A DNA stretch of 64,000 nucleotides from Rhopalosiphum padi (GCF_020882245.1 NC_083598.1:15741178-15805177), one strand, 5' to 3'. Positions 14,111-27,830 are shown, numbered from the stretch's first letter. The notes: generated by a model not told the origin, from the letters alone. Translations and numbers: made by a program.

Positions 14111-15676
14111 TTTCCTTTTTTCGTACCCGATTTTAACGACGCGATCGCATGACCGCTACCATGTTGTATGATGTTGTTTTTGTTTTGATTATTACATTTC
14201 CCCCCCCCCCCCAAAAAAAAAACCAAATCACACCACTAAACTAGCAATGGTACAGCCACCGTCGACAATTAAACGAAATACGCATGCTAAATATTATTTA
14301 CTATAACTTTTAGTCGTGAGCATACACCTAGCTGGATTTCATTTGATTTTATTTAACATATTTCTTGTCAGCTTCAAAAATCCTTGGTTATACAAAAACG
14401 ATCTAGTTCGTAATTCTTACAACGTACTACCTATAGGCTATAATATATTAAAGTTTTTCCTACGTTTGAAAAACCTCGAGTTATATAATAGTAGCATTAT
14501 AGCAACAATATAGTTCTTCCCTAATTATGTATTTATTATTCATAATCAAAAAACTATTAACAACTATTCTACATACTTCGATTCATTAAAAATCTGAAAT
14601 AAAATTATTTTATACAATAAAAACTACAATATTATGTAACGACTAAAACCCTATGTTCGAGTGTTGGAAATTAAATAAATAATTCAACCCTATAATATTG
14701 TATTAAAGTTGAAACAATTCTAACCTAACAGAATATAATCAATAAAAGTATAAAAATAATATTTTAAACGGACCAATAAGCAAGAAGAAGCGGTCACTGC
14801 GTCACCTATTCCCTTAAATCCAACACTCAACTATATATATACCTATAGACCCGTTATTATTGTATAACACCTACGTGCTTTAATAATTATTATCACTCAC
14901 ATGCACGACGCATCCCAATTGATTGTCAACGGCTGTCCAGGGGCTGATAACGCTCTTTCCCATTGATCACTCAGCAGCTTACCAGTGTATAATGAAAAAT
15001 TATGATGTTTATATCATTGTCTTAATTTGTTTTTTCATCGAACTGTCTGAACTTGATACAGCAATGCATTAACTAATAGAAAAAATATAATTCATTGGCT
15101 ACGATCATTTATTTTGATGTTAATAATTAATCATTACAAATTATATAATTACTAACCTACACTTCAACACTTGTATATTTTATTAATATGCACACACAGC
15201 AAATAATTGTGTGTCTGTCTTATTTCATTCAAAATTTCATCTAAAATGTTTTTACTTCCATCTATTGATTTACAGAAACAGAATTACTAATTATTGTAAC
15301 TTCGAATTCGCACTGTAGGTACGTCTGAACCTATAATGAAAATCTACATTATTTAGGTCATTATATTTCCCTACATATTATTATATACACCCAGATAGAA
15401 TGATCGTTTATAATCTCAGATAGGATATGATATTATCTATACCTACGTTTTGTAACTTGCACCTACCTGTCCTATATTATACTCCGAATAAACCTAACGA
15501 TATACACGTCAGGTGTGCACTATACACTTAGATAACTGTCTCCTGGTTTCCTGCGTTATGATTATGAACGCAGTAATAAAATTACCTTTTAAATAAAAAT
15601 AATGTTTATTGTAAAATTTATCTATTTATTTATTGAATGGGATGAAAAAAGGATAAACTTCATTATAACTATTAAC

Positions 15677-16145
15677 CAGTGCTCGAATTGGGAAAAATTA
15701 AATAGAGAAGCTCAATCCAACGATTTAAAAACTGCGTTCCAAGTACAAAATTACTTAACACAGGTCACAGACCTGTGAGAGGCTTTGCCTTCCACACCCC
15801 CTTTCAAACCTCATTTAAATTTTGAATACCACTCTTTAGTTATATAGATGTTAAAATTCAAAATATAATATAATATGTTGATAGTAATATCTACGTCTTA
15901 CATGTAACAGTAGAAAATACAAAAATTAATAATAATCAACTTACATTAACAAAATAAATAATTATTGTTTTTGATATTAAAAATCGTAAAAATATACCTA
16001 ATTAATTTAAATTGAAATCCATATTTTAATAACAATTATTTTGAACATAAGTTTGTGCCGTTTCCACGTTCCAGTGAAAAAATATAGTTGGGGTACGCAA
16101 TAAAAAAAACAGTAGAGGAACTCTATCCCCTCTATACGAGCACTG
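15677..16145. mobile_element. hAT-like MITE, CAGTGCTCG ends
   Basis: The left end CAGTGCTCGAATTGGG and the right end TATACGAGCACTG are inverted copies (CAGTGCTCG at each extreme). The element is 469 bp with no open frame. The flanking octamers CTATTAAC and GTTATAAC match at only 5 of 8 positions, so the target duplication, if real, has decayed. hAT superfamily is inferred from the CAG-type ends. Confidence 0.6.
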
Positions 16146-16203
16146 GTTATAACCTTTATAATTCGTGTTTACAAGTTCAACTTTAGCTTCTAAACCACGT
16201 AGT

Positions 16204-16424
16204 CATAGGCGTAGCGATAGTAGGGCAGGGGGCGGGAAAGTGCCCTTGCACTTCAAACTAAATTATATTTCTTATATCACACGTTATAATGCAATAGAAA
16301 ATTCTAAGCAGATTTTGCGAAGACTCTAAACGATTGTCATTGTTATAATTTAAAAATAATATTATAAATAAATACTTTGAAGAAAAAATTGAGTTTTAAT
16401 GATTTAAAGTTGGCGCCCATCATG
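16204..16424. mobile_element. Small MITE with 8-bp target duplication CACGTAGT
   Basis: A 221-bp segment starting CATAGGCGTAGC and ending GGCGCCCATCATG is flanked on both sides by a perfect CACGTAGT (16196-16203 and 16425-16432). The terminal inverted repeats are short and imperfect (CATAGGCG against CATGATGGGCG). The 8-bp duplication fits hAT-type transposition. There is no coding sequence. Confidence 0.75.
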
Positions 16425-17315
16425 CACGTAGTTATAATGTGTTTTTTAGTTATTTAACATTGCAGAGTGCAGACATTTTAAAATAACTTGGTCAAGAAGT
16501 TCTTACAAAACACTATTTTAAATATCAAATTACTTGTTATTTTTTTGTGAAGTTCATTTACAAATTCACACCTATATTTTTTTTACCTAAGTAATATATC
16601 CGTTGCTTCAATAAATATTAACTGTTAAACTGGTAAATTCTTAATCTAAATTGAATGACTTTAAAAATATAATATAATAATATAAAAATAAACATTTTTA
16701 AATATGTTATTCTTTTATAAACCATGTTTTAATTAACGTATGTTAACCAGTACATAAAGTATGTACTGATCATAATTCAAAAAATATGTTATAAACAGGT
16801 CTCATTTTGATACATTAATCTACGTTAAATAAAATTTAAATGGTTCTATAAATTTCACTGAATATTAATATTAAGTATTCATTTCTAATAAAATGATTAT
16901 AGTGGAATAGACACCTTAAATATAATAAAAATATAAAAAACAATATAATTTATAATCACTACTTTATTCTACTCCTGTAAAGATGTTTAAATAAAAATTG
17001 TTATAAATATCTGCATGGGGATTTTTTTTTGTAGGAGAGAATGAGATGAAAATGGTGCCATCATGTACAGAATGATCACTAAAATATATGCACACCCCCT
17101 TTTTTTCAATAATGCAGTTATTCAAAATCTGATTGATAGTTTTTACTGCAAATTTTTTAGTGAAAAATTTTTCTAAAAATATTAAAATTAAAATTAGAAC
17201 GAGTTGGTAGATATGGAGGCTATGGCAAGTAGCTTTAGCAGTATTATTTTCAATAGTTTAATATGAAATAAGATTCTTTTCAAGTGAATTTCTGAAAGTA
17301 TAACATTTTTCTGTA

Positions 17316-17737
17316 CTGGTTTGTTATAGCTCTGCCACGGCGAGTAAAAACTTTAGAGCCCCGCCATCCATATAACAATAAATACATCGTATAGGTAAAT
17401 ATAAAATAATGAGTTTATTTATTGATATTAATATAATAATTCGATTATAGATATATTGATATAATACAATACCTACTTAGAATAATGATGCTTTTAAAAC
17501 AATGATAAAATTAAAAAATGTTTATAATGTTAAAAATTATGGTTTCTATGATTCCAAAAATTCTGCTTTATCTTTTAAGATGGTGTCAAACGAATCACTA
17601 TTGTTAAATTGTTTAGTTTTGATAACCACATAAATTATTAGATTAATATCAATAAATAAACTCATTATTTTAAATTTATACGATGTATTTATTGTTATAT
17701 GGATGCTGGCGGCCGTGGCGGGGCTATAACAAACCAG
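17316..17737. mobile_element. Long-TIR MITE flanked by TA
   Basis: The ends are CTGGTTTGTTATAGC and GCTATAACAAACCAG, and the inverted similarity continues inward for more than 100 bp (both arms contain CCATATAACAATAAATAC and AATGAGTTTATTTATTGAT in opposite orientation). It is flanked by TA at 17314-17315 and 17738-17739, consistent with a Tc1/mariner-type target. The left arm has a short extra segment (GCGAGTAAAAACTTTAGAGC) that the right arm lacks. No transposase frame is present. Confidence 0.7.
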
Positions 17738-20551
17738 TACCCATTTTTCTTATAAAATATTTTAAATAAAACAATGGAGGTGAACATGTTTGATGTATCA
17801 CTCTATAAATGATTATTAGCTTCCAATCACAAACCTATGTTTTCAGCTCAGAATAGCTGCAGCTCCTAGAAGTGCTACACGCAGATACATATTACATATA
17901 CATATTCGCAAACAATATTAGACTTCTATAGGTAGCGTATTATCAAAAAATCTAAGTACCACGTTGCAGCGAAAGCTACAGAAAAATAAAAATTATCATA
18001 CCTTTAATCTGCCGTTTAGCAAACAGACAAACAGAATTATACCATTATCAAAATCAAACTTTATCAACGTTTTTAATTTTTGTATTTGCTCTAGCCAGTC
18101 TAGCCTATAGATATAACTATAATATTGTGTTAAGTCTATGTCTAAGCCACAGTTGTACCTACTCTCACAGAAAAATATAGATTGATATTTAACTTAAAAT
18201 ATAAGTAAAAGTAAATATGAATTTAAGTTTAATATCAATTAGAATTGGTATAAAATTGAAATCCATAGACTTATATCCATACCTAGGACGGGACAGTGGT
18301 GTACTTGAATAAAGTAAATAGGTCACACTGAATGATCATATGTCCATAAATTATGAAATAGTAAAATTCATAAGACGTTGAACATCATGCACGCATATAA
18401 TATTGTCTCACGGTCTTACTATAATCTATATAATATGTGAATTGGTGAAATTAAGTTTAGCACAACCAATCTTCTGTTATTAGATTTATGTTAGGTTAAA
18501 TTAACCTATAAATTATAATTGACAACTTAAAAGTAAAAACATTATCTATGGTTGTTCGTTTGTTTTTATATTTTAAATTTTAAGAGAGTTTTGATCATTA
18601 GAAAATCGCAATTTATTTCATACTAGTCATAACTTAATAGTTATTGTAAGTCACTATCAAAAATTAGAATATTAATATATCAAAAAATTGAATCTCAATT
18701 ATCATGTAGTTAATTTGTCTATCCGGGACGCCGTGTGATCATTATTTTATTATTGAAACAATAAAATGCGACATATTGTCCGAATTGTCCTAATACAATT
18801 ATTGTATTATACATTAATTTAATTATATCCAAGTCAATTAAAATGCTAGCAGTGTAAATTCAAAATTGTGCTGAACAAATTCTTAATACATTATTATACT
18901 ACAAGACAAATAACTTTTTTAAAAGTATTTCTAAAATATTATTGAGTTCAGTGTTTTAATAATACTAACAAGTGACTGTAGTAAATTGTCTGTACTATGA
19001 GAATTTCTGCAACTTGAAACAACATTACAGCAGATAATTCAATAATTTTATGCTAATACATTTAAGAAATCTCTATACTAACTAATAAAAACTGATGTAT
19101 TTATGAAACAGATTTACAATTATTACTATATCTAATATTTTGATGGCAACTACAAAAGGGGTATTTATTCAAAATAAGTTAAGTACTGATTTTATCTTTT
19201 AACATTATATATTAATATGTTGATTATAAAAAGTTATATTATTATTACCTAACCATAGAAAACTAATTTAATATTAGCCACATTAAGTTTTAAAATATTA
19301 TGTTAAAAAATATATAAATATAAAGCAGTAGATAAATTATGAAAATATTTAGTGTCAAAGTAGAAATTTGTAAATTTAATTTACTATAATGTTAAAATAA
19401 AAAACTCAAATTAAAATTGTTATTTTTTTTTATAAATTTTTCCTTGATATAAGCTTATAAAGTAAAATAATATAATATTTATTTTAAAATATGATTTCTT
19501 TTTTCTCCAATAATTTACTACCAAACACATTTAGTCACTGTAATCATGTGTAAATATGTGTATTATTTTCACATTGATCAGTGACCAACAAAATTGACAA
19601 CTGTGTATGGACAACCCAGTAAAGCATACAAAATGAAGTAAAGTATTTGATAAGAATAAGATAAATAATAAATTAATAACTCTTGAAATCGACATTCTTA
19701 ATTAAAACAAATAAAAGGTAAAAACAATGGTTTAATAAAAAAGACAATCAATAATTTTGGATATTTTTTTTATTTTAAATATATAAAAATGTACAATTTT
19801 ACTGGTATTACTAGTAACTTTAAGCAAAACAAAATTGTAAGACTTTTTATACCATAACCTGTTTAAGTTTCATCAAAAGCAATAAAAAAGCATCAGACAT
19901 ATTTATTATTTATAGCAAATTAACTAATTTTATGTTTTATTGGAAAAATAATATATAATGTACAATTATTTATAATTAATAATAATAGAAATAATAATTA
20001 ATGATTGATGATTAAAATATAGTAATGAAAGAAGGAAAATGAATATAAAAGGTAAACCTACATACCATAATGTAAAACATTCAGCAAATGATTAATTATA
20101 AAGGATAAATAATATTATTCGTTATTTACTTTATGAGCATCGGAAGACAATTAAGGTCATAAGCATAAAAAAACAATAATACTATTAAATTGATCGAATT
20201 TCCAGGCCATTTTCTTACATATTCCTGTTACAAGATAAAATAAATAAATAAACATACATATAATAATTAAGGTTATACTTAAATTAAGTTGAAAAAATAT
20301 AATAAATTATTGTATAATTTTGTTTTTAATTTAAATAATTAAAAGTACAAAACTAATATTTGATTTAAATTTTTTCAGAAGATGTTATTTTTAAATTTAA
20401 ATCATATATCATAAACAGAATATATACATACATAAACATATTATTTACGTGTAATTTAATACAAATTTTGATATGTCTAAAAAATCTATCTCAAATGGAT
20501 TATTAAATTTAATTAATAATTTACACTTGACTAATGACAATTTTAATATTT

Positions 20552-20557
20552 TTTATT
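20552..20557 (-). terminator. Poly(A) signal of flotillin-1
   Basis: AATAAA on the minus strand about 20 bases past the TAA stop at 20577. Its closeness supports this stop as the true end of the gene, even though the bases around the stop also resemble a splice donor (AT followed by GTAAGT). Confidence 0.6.
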
Positions 20558-20576
20558 TTACTTAATTCCAAAAAAC

Positions 20577-23500
20577 TTACATGACATCATTTATTTTAAC
20601 TCCAGTTAAAGTAGTTACCATTTCAGGCACTTTATTAACAATTTGAATAATTTCATTTGTCAATCTTACAGCCCCCACATCCCCATCACCACTGGCCACC
20701 ATTGTAACTTTTTTGGTATTTTCAAAAGGAGCTGCAACTTCAGCAGCAAGCTAAAATTAAATATACAAAATAAATATAACTCTAAATGAGAATAATGGTA
20801 ACATTTATGTGAAATTGATTTCATAATTAAACATAATTACCTTTGGTAATGCTTCAAGAACCATATTAATAATAGCAGCTTTTTTGTATTCTCTCCATGC
20901 TTCTGCTTTTTTCATTGCTTGTTCTGCATCAGCTTTGGCTTTTGCTTGGATAGCAAATGATTCTGCTTCTCCTTTAAGCCTGAGTGTTTCAGCTTCAGCT
21001 TCAGCTTCCAGTATAATTCGAGTTCTATTTGCTTGAGCTAATTTCTCTAATCTATTTTCATTAACAAAACCATATTAATAAGTTATTTAAAACATCTTAA
21101 TTGGTAATTTAATTAATTGATAATATTTAAAATATATAAAGAATAGTTAACATATCAAATTAAATTGCTAATATGTTAAATAAACAAACAATAATACCCA
21201 TAACTAATGACATATTTAATTAATCCTAGCCACCAATTATTATTGTCAACATTTTGAAGTTATAAAAATGTTATGAACAAAACATAAATATTTTTAAATT
21301 GTAATATTTTTTATACACTTAACTTGATTATAATTCAATAAAATAAAATAAAAATCCAACTTACAAAATAAACAGATAATGTTCATAATTTTAAGTTTGA
21401 TTAAAGGTTGATGTACTCTAATATTAAAGCTAACCATACAAGATTAATTCTGCTAAATAAAAGTGTAGCAATAAAACCTAACCTAACCTATACATAAAAT
21501 TAAATTAGCATGGATTATATTGTTATATATTATAGAAAATAACAAAATAATTCTTCTGATATAACCCAACCTAAGAACTTGAACACTAGAATAAGGATGT
21601 AAAACATTAATGTAACATGTTTCAATGAGTTTAGTCAAAATGAGAAGTACTACAGACACACTAAAGAATCTCAGTCCTCAGCCTTGCACTCCTTGTACTT
21701 TGTTTATAAAATAAAAATCTTTATGATTGAAACCTAAAACTTGAAAAAACCCTACTAATCAATTTTATTTCAGTTTTAAACAATACTAGCCTCACTTTCG
21801 TAAAATATAAATATTACTGAATACTACACAAAATAATGAACATTTTGTAAATTACTGTAATTACATACAACTTACATTTATATAATATTTTGACCTGAAA
21901 AATGTTGTATTAAAAATTAAAATATTTATAATATTTTAAAAATTTCTTAATTCAATGATCTATGATAGTAGGTACTGATATTTTAATCAATAGAAGAAAA
22001 CTACATTACATTTTCAAAAATTTGCTGTCCAAAAATAATTTTAAAAAAAATCTTGAATTCCATCTTTCTAATTCACAATTAACACTTTAAAGTGGAAACA
22101 TTATATTACCGGAATTTCTCGGCTTCTGCTGGTCTTCTTACAGTAGCTTCTAACTCACGTTCTCGCCTTTGAATTTCTTGTTCTTGGACAGCAATTTGTT
22201 GTGTTCTTTCCACAACATCAATTTGCATTTGTTCCTCTTTTATGCGTTGCTTTGTTTTTGCAGCTTGAAGTTCAAAAGCCAATTCGGCTTCAGCTTTCTA
22301 AAATATTTAAATTTCATATGAGCTTATAAATATTAAACACCTATTCAAACTATTAACTGTTTCAATATTTTCTGGATGCATAATACATTATATTATTATT
22401 TAATCAGAATTTTCATAAGGTTACCACTAGCAACCGAATACCGATAATAAATATATTTACCTCGTACATTTATATATAAATATATAATATATAACTAAAT
22501 AATTCAATCTTTTTCTGTGCAACAATGAAGGTATCAAGTATGGCTTATTTATTTACATCATAAAAAAAAATAATATATTATTTATAATGATATAATATAT
22601 ATTATACCTTTGTTTGAATTTCTACATCATATGCTGCTTTTTTAAGTTCAAAATCTCTTTGAGCTTTAGCTATTTCTGTATCATTAATCAACCTGTAAAA
22701 CGAAATTGATTATATTATGTTTTTACAGTTTAATGTTTAATGAACTATCTATATACAAATATTTTATAATTATATAAAAATAGTATTACTTGGCTGCCAT
22801 TCTTTCTTCTTCTGCCATAGCTTCTTTAATCGTTGTTTCTCTTTTTGCTTCTGCTTCTCCTATACGAGCATCACGTTTAACTTCCGCAGTTCTGGCCAAC
22901 CCAAGTGCTCTAAGATAACCCTAAATATAATAATTAATTATGAATTAAACTGAATAAAACAAATATTAGACTATTAGAGCACAATAAAAATAGTGTATAC
23001 AAGTCATTCATAGAGCATTAAAATTAGACTTAGTAATAAATAGTAAATACTAAATAATATAATATATTGGTGGTCAAAAATATACTATACTGTGTTTAAA
23101 AATGTTTATTGATATTTATTTCAAACATAAATAGTTTGAATACACTAAAAATATTTGTCTACGGAATTATAAAAATGTATATACAGGGTGATTCTTTTAT
23201 CATAAAACACTCAATATTTCAAAAAGTATTCATGTTTTTGAAAATATTTTTTTAAATAGTTTCAAATTCTTAAAAAACAACATTTTTATTGAAAAATTAT
23301 ATTTTTAAATATTTTTTATCCTTATAATTTGTTAAGTTTCTTACTTTTTTGAATGACAACATAGATTTTTAATTTCATATTCCAAATTCCAAAGCAGAAT
23401 AATTTTTTGACTATTTTGATACATAAAAATCGAATTTAGGACGAGTAGTTTATGAGTTATATGTATTTAAAGTTTAGTTGAGCGGAGTGGAGTGGTATGG

Positions 23501-26500
23501 GGTTACCCCGCAAAATGTTTGTCCACTACTCCGCTTGTCTAAACTTTAAATAAGTATAACTCATAAACTACTCACCCTAAATTCAAATTTTATGTATCAA
23601 AATACTCAGAAAATTATTCTGCTTTGGAATATGAAATTAAAACACTATGTTGTCATTCAAAAAAGTAAAAAACTTAAAAAATTATAAGGATAAAAAATAT
23701 TTAAAAATATAAATTTTTCATAAAACCAGTGTTTTTTAACAACTTGAAACTATGTAAAAAAATATTTTCAAAAACATTAATACTTTTTGAAATAATGAGT
23801 GTTGTATGATAAAAGAATCATTCTGTATATTTTTTTTCTTGAGTGATAATAACAAAATATAAATATTATAAGCAATAAGTACAACATTTAAAATCTACTA
23901 CTATAATTAGTATAATAAAATTACTAAATTAATTTAAAAATAATTTAAAAGTAAATACAACTTACCTCTTCATCTCTTATATCTTTTATTGTATATGACA
24001 CAACAGTTATACCCATGTTAACTAAATCTGAAGAAGCTACTTCAAATACTTGTTTACTAAATTTTTTACGATCTTTATAAATTTCCTAGAATAATAATTG
24101 CAAACATTATTTCCATTTATATAAGATTAATAGACATTTTTTAAATAAACAAACCTCAACAGTCATAGAGCCCATAATTGCTCGTTGATGACCTTCGAGA
24201 GTATGCAATGCAATTTCATGTATCTCCTCTTTGGGCTTACCCAAAAACTGCTCACACGCTGTTAAAAGCATTTCTTCATTTTGCCCTTGTATTTTTACCT
24301 AAACATTTATGTAATTAATAATTTAAGTACATTTATACTAAAATAAACATCTTACTTTATTAAGTTAATATATTTATATCATTTTTTTTATAGACATTTT
24401 AAATTCATATTTGGACGTACCGAAATAATTAAATGAAAAATAACAATTTTAGTTATTTTGTTGTTATTTCAAAATATTATTTGTAGATAATTAAAACTTT
24501 TAATGTATATTATTATTATATTTTATATACACAATGACATTTTTAAATGTAATGTTTTTGGTAAAAATGAATTTAAAAAATCATATTACTAATAATAAAA
24601 TAAAGTACTTAACAATACAAATAAATTCAAAACTAAAATATTATTATTTATTTAGACTTTTCAAACATTTTTTAGAAAAAAAAATAGAAAATTATTTTTC
24701 CTGACATAAATAGTATAAACATGAAAAAAAATTAGACATCTAAATTACACATTTTTAATTTAATGTATATTATCATTGACTATTGATGCATAAATACGAG
24801 AACATACAAATATTCAAGAAAAATAATTTCCAAAAATATAACCTGGTTGTCATAGTGAATTTAATTACAACTCACACTAGTTAATTTATACTTCACATAC
24901 AAAAAAGTTAAAAAAAAAATAAGATACTAAAATAAAACTATATAATATTCCTATTATATTGACGACCTCCAACCTCCTCTTAAAATAGTCTAAATTTATA
25001 ATCTATAAAATATATAGGTATTTATTATTATTTACAATAAGATACTATACCTGAGCTATACCAGTAACAGATAAAGGAACACCTTGGATAGTATATACCT
25101 TGGGACTATCAACTTGTATCGTCATAGTGTTCAAACAAATTCTAAAAATATTTAAAATTAATTAATAATGCAATCAGCACATAATAACAACAATAAAATT
25201 AAAACATATCAATATATTAAATTAAAAATTAGGTAAATACATTAAAAATCAGCAATGTATTAACTAATATATTCTCATATTTATACATTATTCAAATTAA
25301 AATGTGTATATTAGCAATAATTTAACTTTAAACAATATTTTAAAATAACACAGTATTTATGTAATATAAATTGTTAAAGTAGCATCAGAAGTCACAACAG
25401 ATCTATGAAAAAATAAATTAATAATACTTATAACAATGTATGTTTAGTGTGTATTTATATGGAATGTGAATAAATTGTGAAATTCTGCCGAAATCTGTAA
25501 AAATACAGAGACTTTGTCTACTCAGTAAGAATCAATTTTATTCATTTTTTATAGTAAGGAAGGATATGAATTTTTAAATATTCTCAAACCACTTAACAAA
25601 AAAATTGTTGGTAAATTCAAGAATTCAAGAATTTACCAACAGGTGCTGGTTAATTATAATTTATAACCATATTATATCTTTAATTACATACACGGAAAAT
25701 GTATTTATTATGTATGTTAAAGCTTATCAGTTATTAATAACATCATGATGTAGGTCACCCCAAGAAGATAAATATCTTTTCATTAATTTTTCATATACTG
25801 TCATCAATCAACATTTTATATGAAAAATTAAAAATAACACAGAAAAAAATATTGATAACATAAATTTCTATTTAAATAATAAAAAATAAAAAATCAAGAA
25901 AAAAGCCAAATGAGAGCGGGATGATAATATGACACCGTTGCTTATAATATATATTATTAAACTCAGCTGCAGACAGGTTAATCATTTTCTTTTATATTTA
26001 ATTAAAATCTTGATAATTTAATTTCATATTAGTTATTGTATTAGCTATATTACTACAGTAGAACCTGGATTATCCGTGTTCGCGATTAATCGTGCTCACT
26101 CTTCCGAAAATTTAAAAATAAGTATGGAATGTAGATGTATAACATTATTGTATAAATTTCTAATTATAATTAAATAAAAAAATACATTATTATAAAAAGT
26201 CTTGATTAACCGTGGTTTTCATTTATCCGTATGACCCCTTCCCGCCATTACCCCGGATAATCGAGGTTTCACTGTATATATTTATTGTATAGTATCTAAT
26301 TTCATTCATACTTTTCATCCAAGACTTGCCCTATAAGACACGAATATATGACAAAAAATATTTTTCTTAAGATAAATATATAAAATATGCATCAATAATA
26401 TATTTACCTCTGGCAATATTGTATAACGGGCCAAACAAATGCTCTTCCACCGGGAACCAAATTTGGTTTGCCATAGCAAAATCCTTGAAAAAAAAAAATA

Positions 26501-27255
26501 ATTATCTCAAATTATAGTTATAATAGAATATAACATAAACATTTATAGTTAAGTATATACTGGTATATAACGGTAAGTCCTGTATTCCAGTGGACTAATT
26601 GTAAAGCCAAAGTAGGCTTTTTTAAGGCAATTTCCTTAAGACCAAAATGGTTATTGGGTGGGTACCTAGTAATGAATTAAATACCATAATTTTTTTTTAA
26701 TAAGATTATATATTTATGTGTATTAAGTAAAAATAAAAAAAAATACAGATTAAAAGCTGTGGGTGCATGGTCAATTGGTAGTTTGCCTTAGATATCAAAA
26801 TTATTCAGTATGCTACTACTATATTTTATTAAAAAATGCCCTTTTTTATGATTCATATCATTCTCCTCTATGCTGTCATAACAACAACTACACAATAACA
26901 CTAACAATATATTATATATTCATTTTTGATCTGCATTATAAATCCCAGGTAATTCTTATAAGTAAAAATAAATGAGCTGGGTCAATTAAAAGTATAAAGA
27001 TTTATTTACAAAAAATGAAGTACATTAACATATTTTAAACTAATATGATGTATAAAATATAAATAAACAAACAAAAATAACTATAAGCACTAAATGGACT
27101 ATATTAATAAATAAAATAATAAAAATATCAGACAATATAAATTATAATAAATTAACTAAATTAGGTAAACAAAACTCAGCAAATTGAAAAACATTTGAAT
27201 TACCTGATATAACCAAAGCCTCGTTAGGACCACAAGTAACAAAACCCCAAGTCAT
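20577..27255 (-). CDS. FLOT1: Flotillin-1 (ten coding exons)
   Basis: Membrane-raft scaffold of the SPFH/prohibitin family; flotillins form hetero-oligomers on the cytoplasmic face of membranes and act in endocytosis and signalling. Coding exons (minus): 27204-27255, 26408-26483, 25051-25141, 24155-24298, 23966-24085, 22790-22920, 22608-22692, 22110-22297, 20841-21051, 20577-20750. All junctions are GT-AG and the phases sum to 424 codons (423 aa; human FLOT1 is 427). The protein opens MTWGFVTCGPNEALVISGFC, the family N-terminus; the SPFH domain fills about residues 1-190, then a Glu/Ala-rich coiled coil with many EAEA blocks, then a short tail. Human Cys34, a palmitoylation site, aligns with Val37 here, with Cys41 and Cys45 nearby. 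Introns carry MITEs at 23184-23825 and 26056-26274. Identification is very secure. Confidence 0.95.
23184..23825. mobile_element. Foldback MITE in flotillin intron 5
   Basis: A 642-bp near-palindrome. The left end CAGGGTGATTCTTTTATCAT and right end ATGATAAAAGAATCATTCTG are inverted copies, and inverted similarity runs almost to the centre (GCGGAGTGG opposite CCACTACTCCGC near 23485-23540, around a GGGGTTACCCC core). It is flanked by TATA on both sides (23180-23183 and 23826-23829). There is no open frame, so it is non-autonomous. A similar end, ATCACCCTGTAT, occurs alone at 3249-3260. Each arm is about 300 bp, so the intron RNA could fold into a very long hairpin. Confidence 0.85.
26056..26274. 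mobile_element. pogo/Tigger-like MITE in flotillin intron 2
   Basis: 219 bp with ends CAGTAGAACCTGGATTATCC and GGATAATCGAGGTTTCACTG, inverted copies of the pogo/Tigger-type terminus CAGTNGAACCTCGATTATCC. It is flanked by TA on both sides (26054-26055 and 26275-26276), the Tc1/mariner target. The interior repeats the pattern (TTATCCG, ATTAACCGTGG) and is non-coding. Confidence 0.85.
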
Positions 27256-27727
27256 TTTTATAGATATTTAGATTCAATGTAAAATAAACATAAAATATAG
27301 TTTCGAATAAAACAGTCACATTACTAAATCCAACAGGATTATAAATAATTAACCGATATATAAACTGCACTATAAACTAGATAATGGACGATTTTTTATG
27401 AAAAATTGATAATTGTTAATCAATTTGTGTAATTTGTATTTAAGTTATCAAAAGAATAATAAAAATAAATAAATTGATTAATATAAAAAATACCAAACAG
27501 AACACAAATTACGAACAATCAGATAATGATATCTCTAAATATGAAAAATAATTTAATGATTAGTAATTACTGTATTACTGTAAAGTAATAAACAAAAACA
27601 TGGGTAATGCTAAATAGTAAATACATAAATAATTCAATAATTGTATTTTTTATTTTAATGACATAAACGATAAACGGTCCTCACGCCCCTTCCACAAACT
27701 ATAAATTAAAGTGCACAAGGTACTAAC

Positions 27728-27830
27728 CTATTCGCGGTTCTGATTTGGGTGACGTCATACATAATAAACACAAACTGATCTATAACGATATGGACAGCGC
27801 CTCCCATAAGCCACCTCTCCCACCAATCAA
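27728..27830 (-). promoter_or_regulatory. Probable flotillin-1 promoter and 5' non-coding exon
   Basis: The minus strand has a less AT-rich stretch ending ACCGCGAATAG followed by GTTAGTAC, a plausible donor at 27726-27727, about 470 bp upstream of the flotillin start codon. It contains TGACGTCA, a perfect CRE palindrome (27750-27757) bound by CREB/ATF factors. The true start codon exon may therefore be joined to a non-coding leader exon here. This is inferred from position and composition only. Confidence 0.4.

Larger units (their letters stand above)
14110..20576. other. Non-coding spacer with MITEs
   Basis: No gene is recognised between the GC-rich island and the end of the flotillin gene. 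The region carries a C13A10 homopolymer junction at 14200-14222, three inverted-repeat elements (15677-16145, 16204-16424, 17316-17737) and an imperfect hairpin near 19535-19592 formed by GTCACTG and CAGTGAC. The open frame at 14316-14513 starts at GTG and looks random. Confidence 0.6.

Noticed and set aside
20577..20582. Splice donor at the flotillin stop (AT followed by GTAAGT)
   Set aside because: It is a good donor match, but the predicted protein length already fits the family and AATAAA follows within about 20 bases, so termination is preferred.
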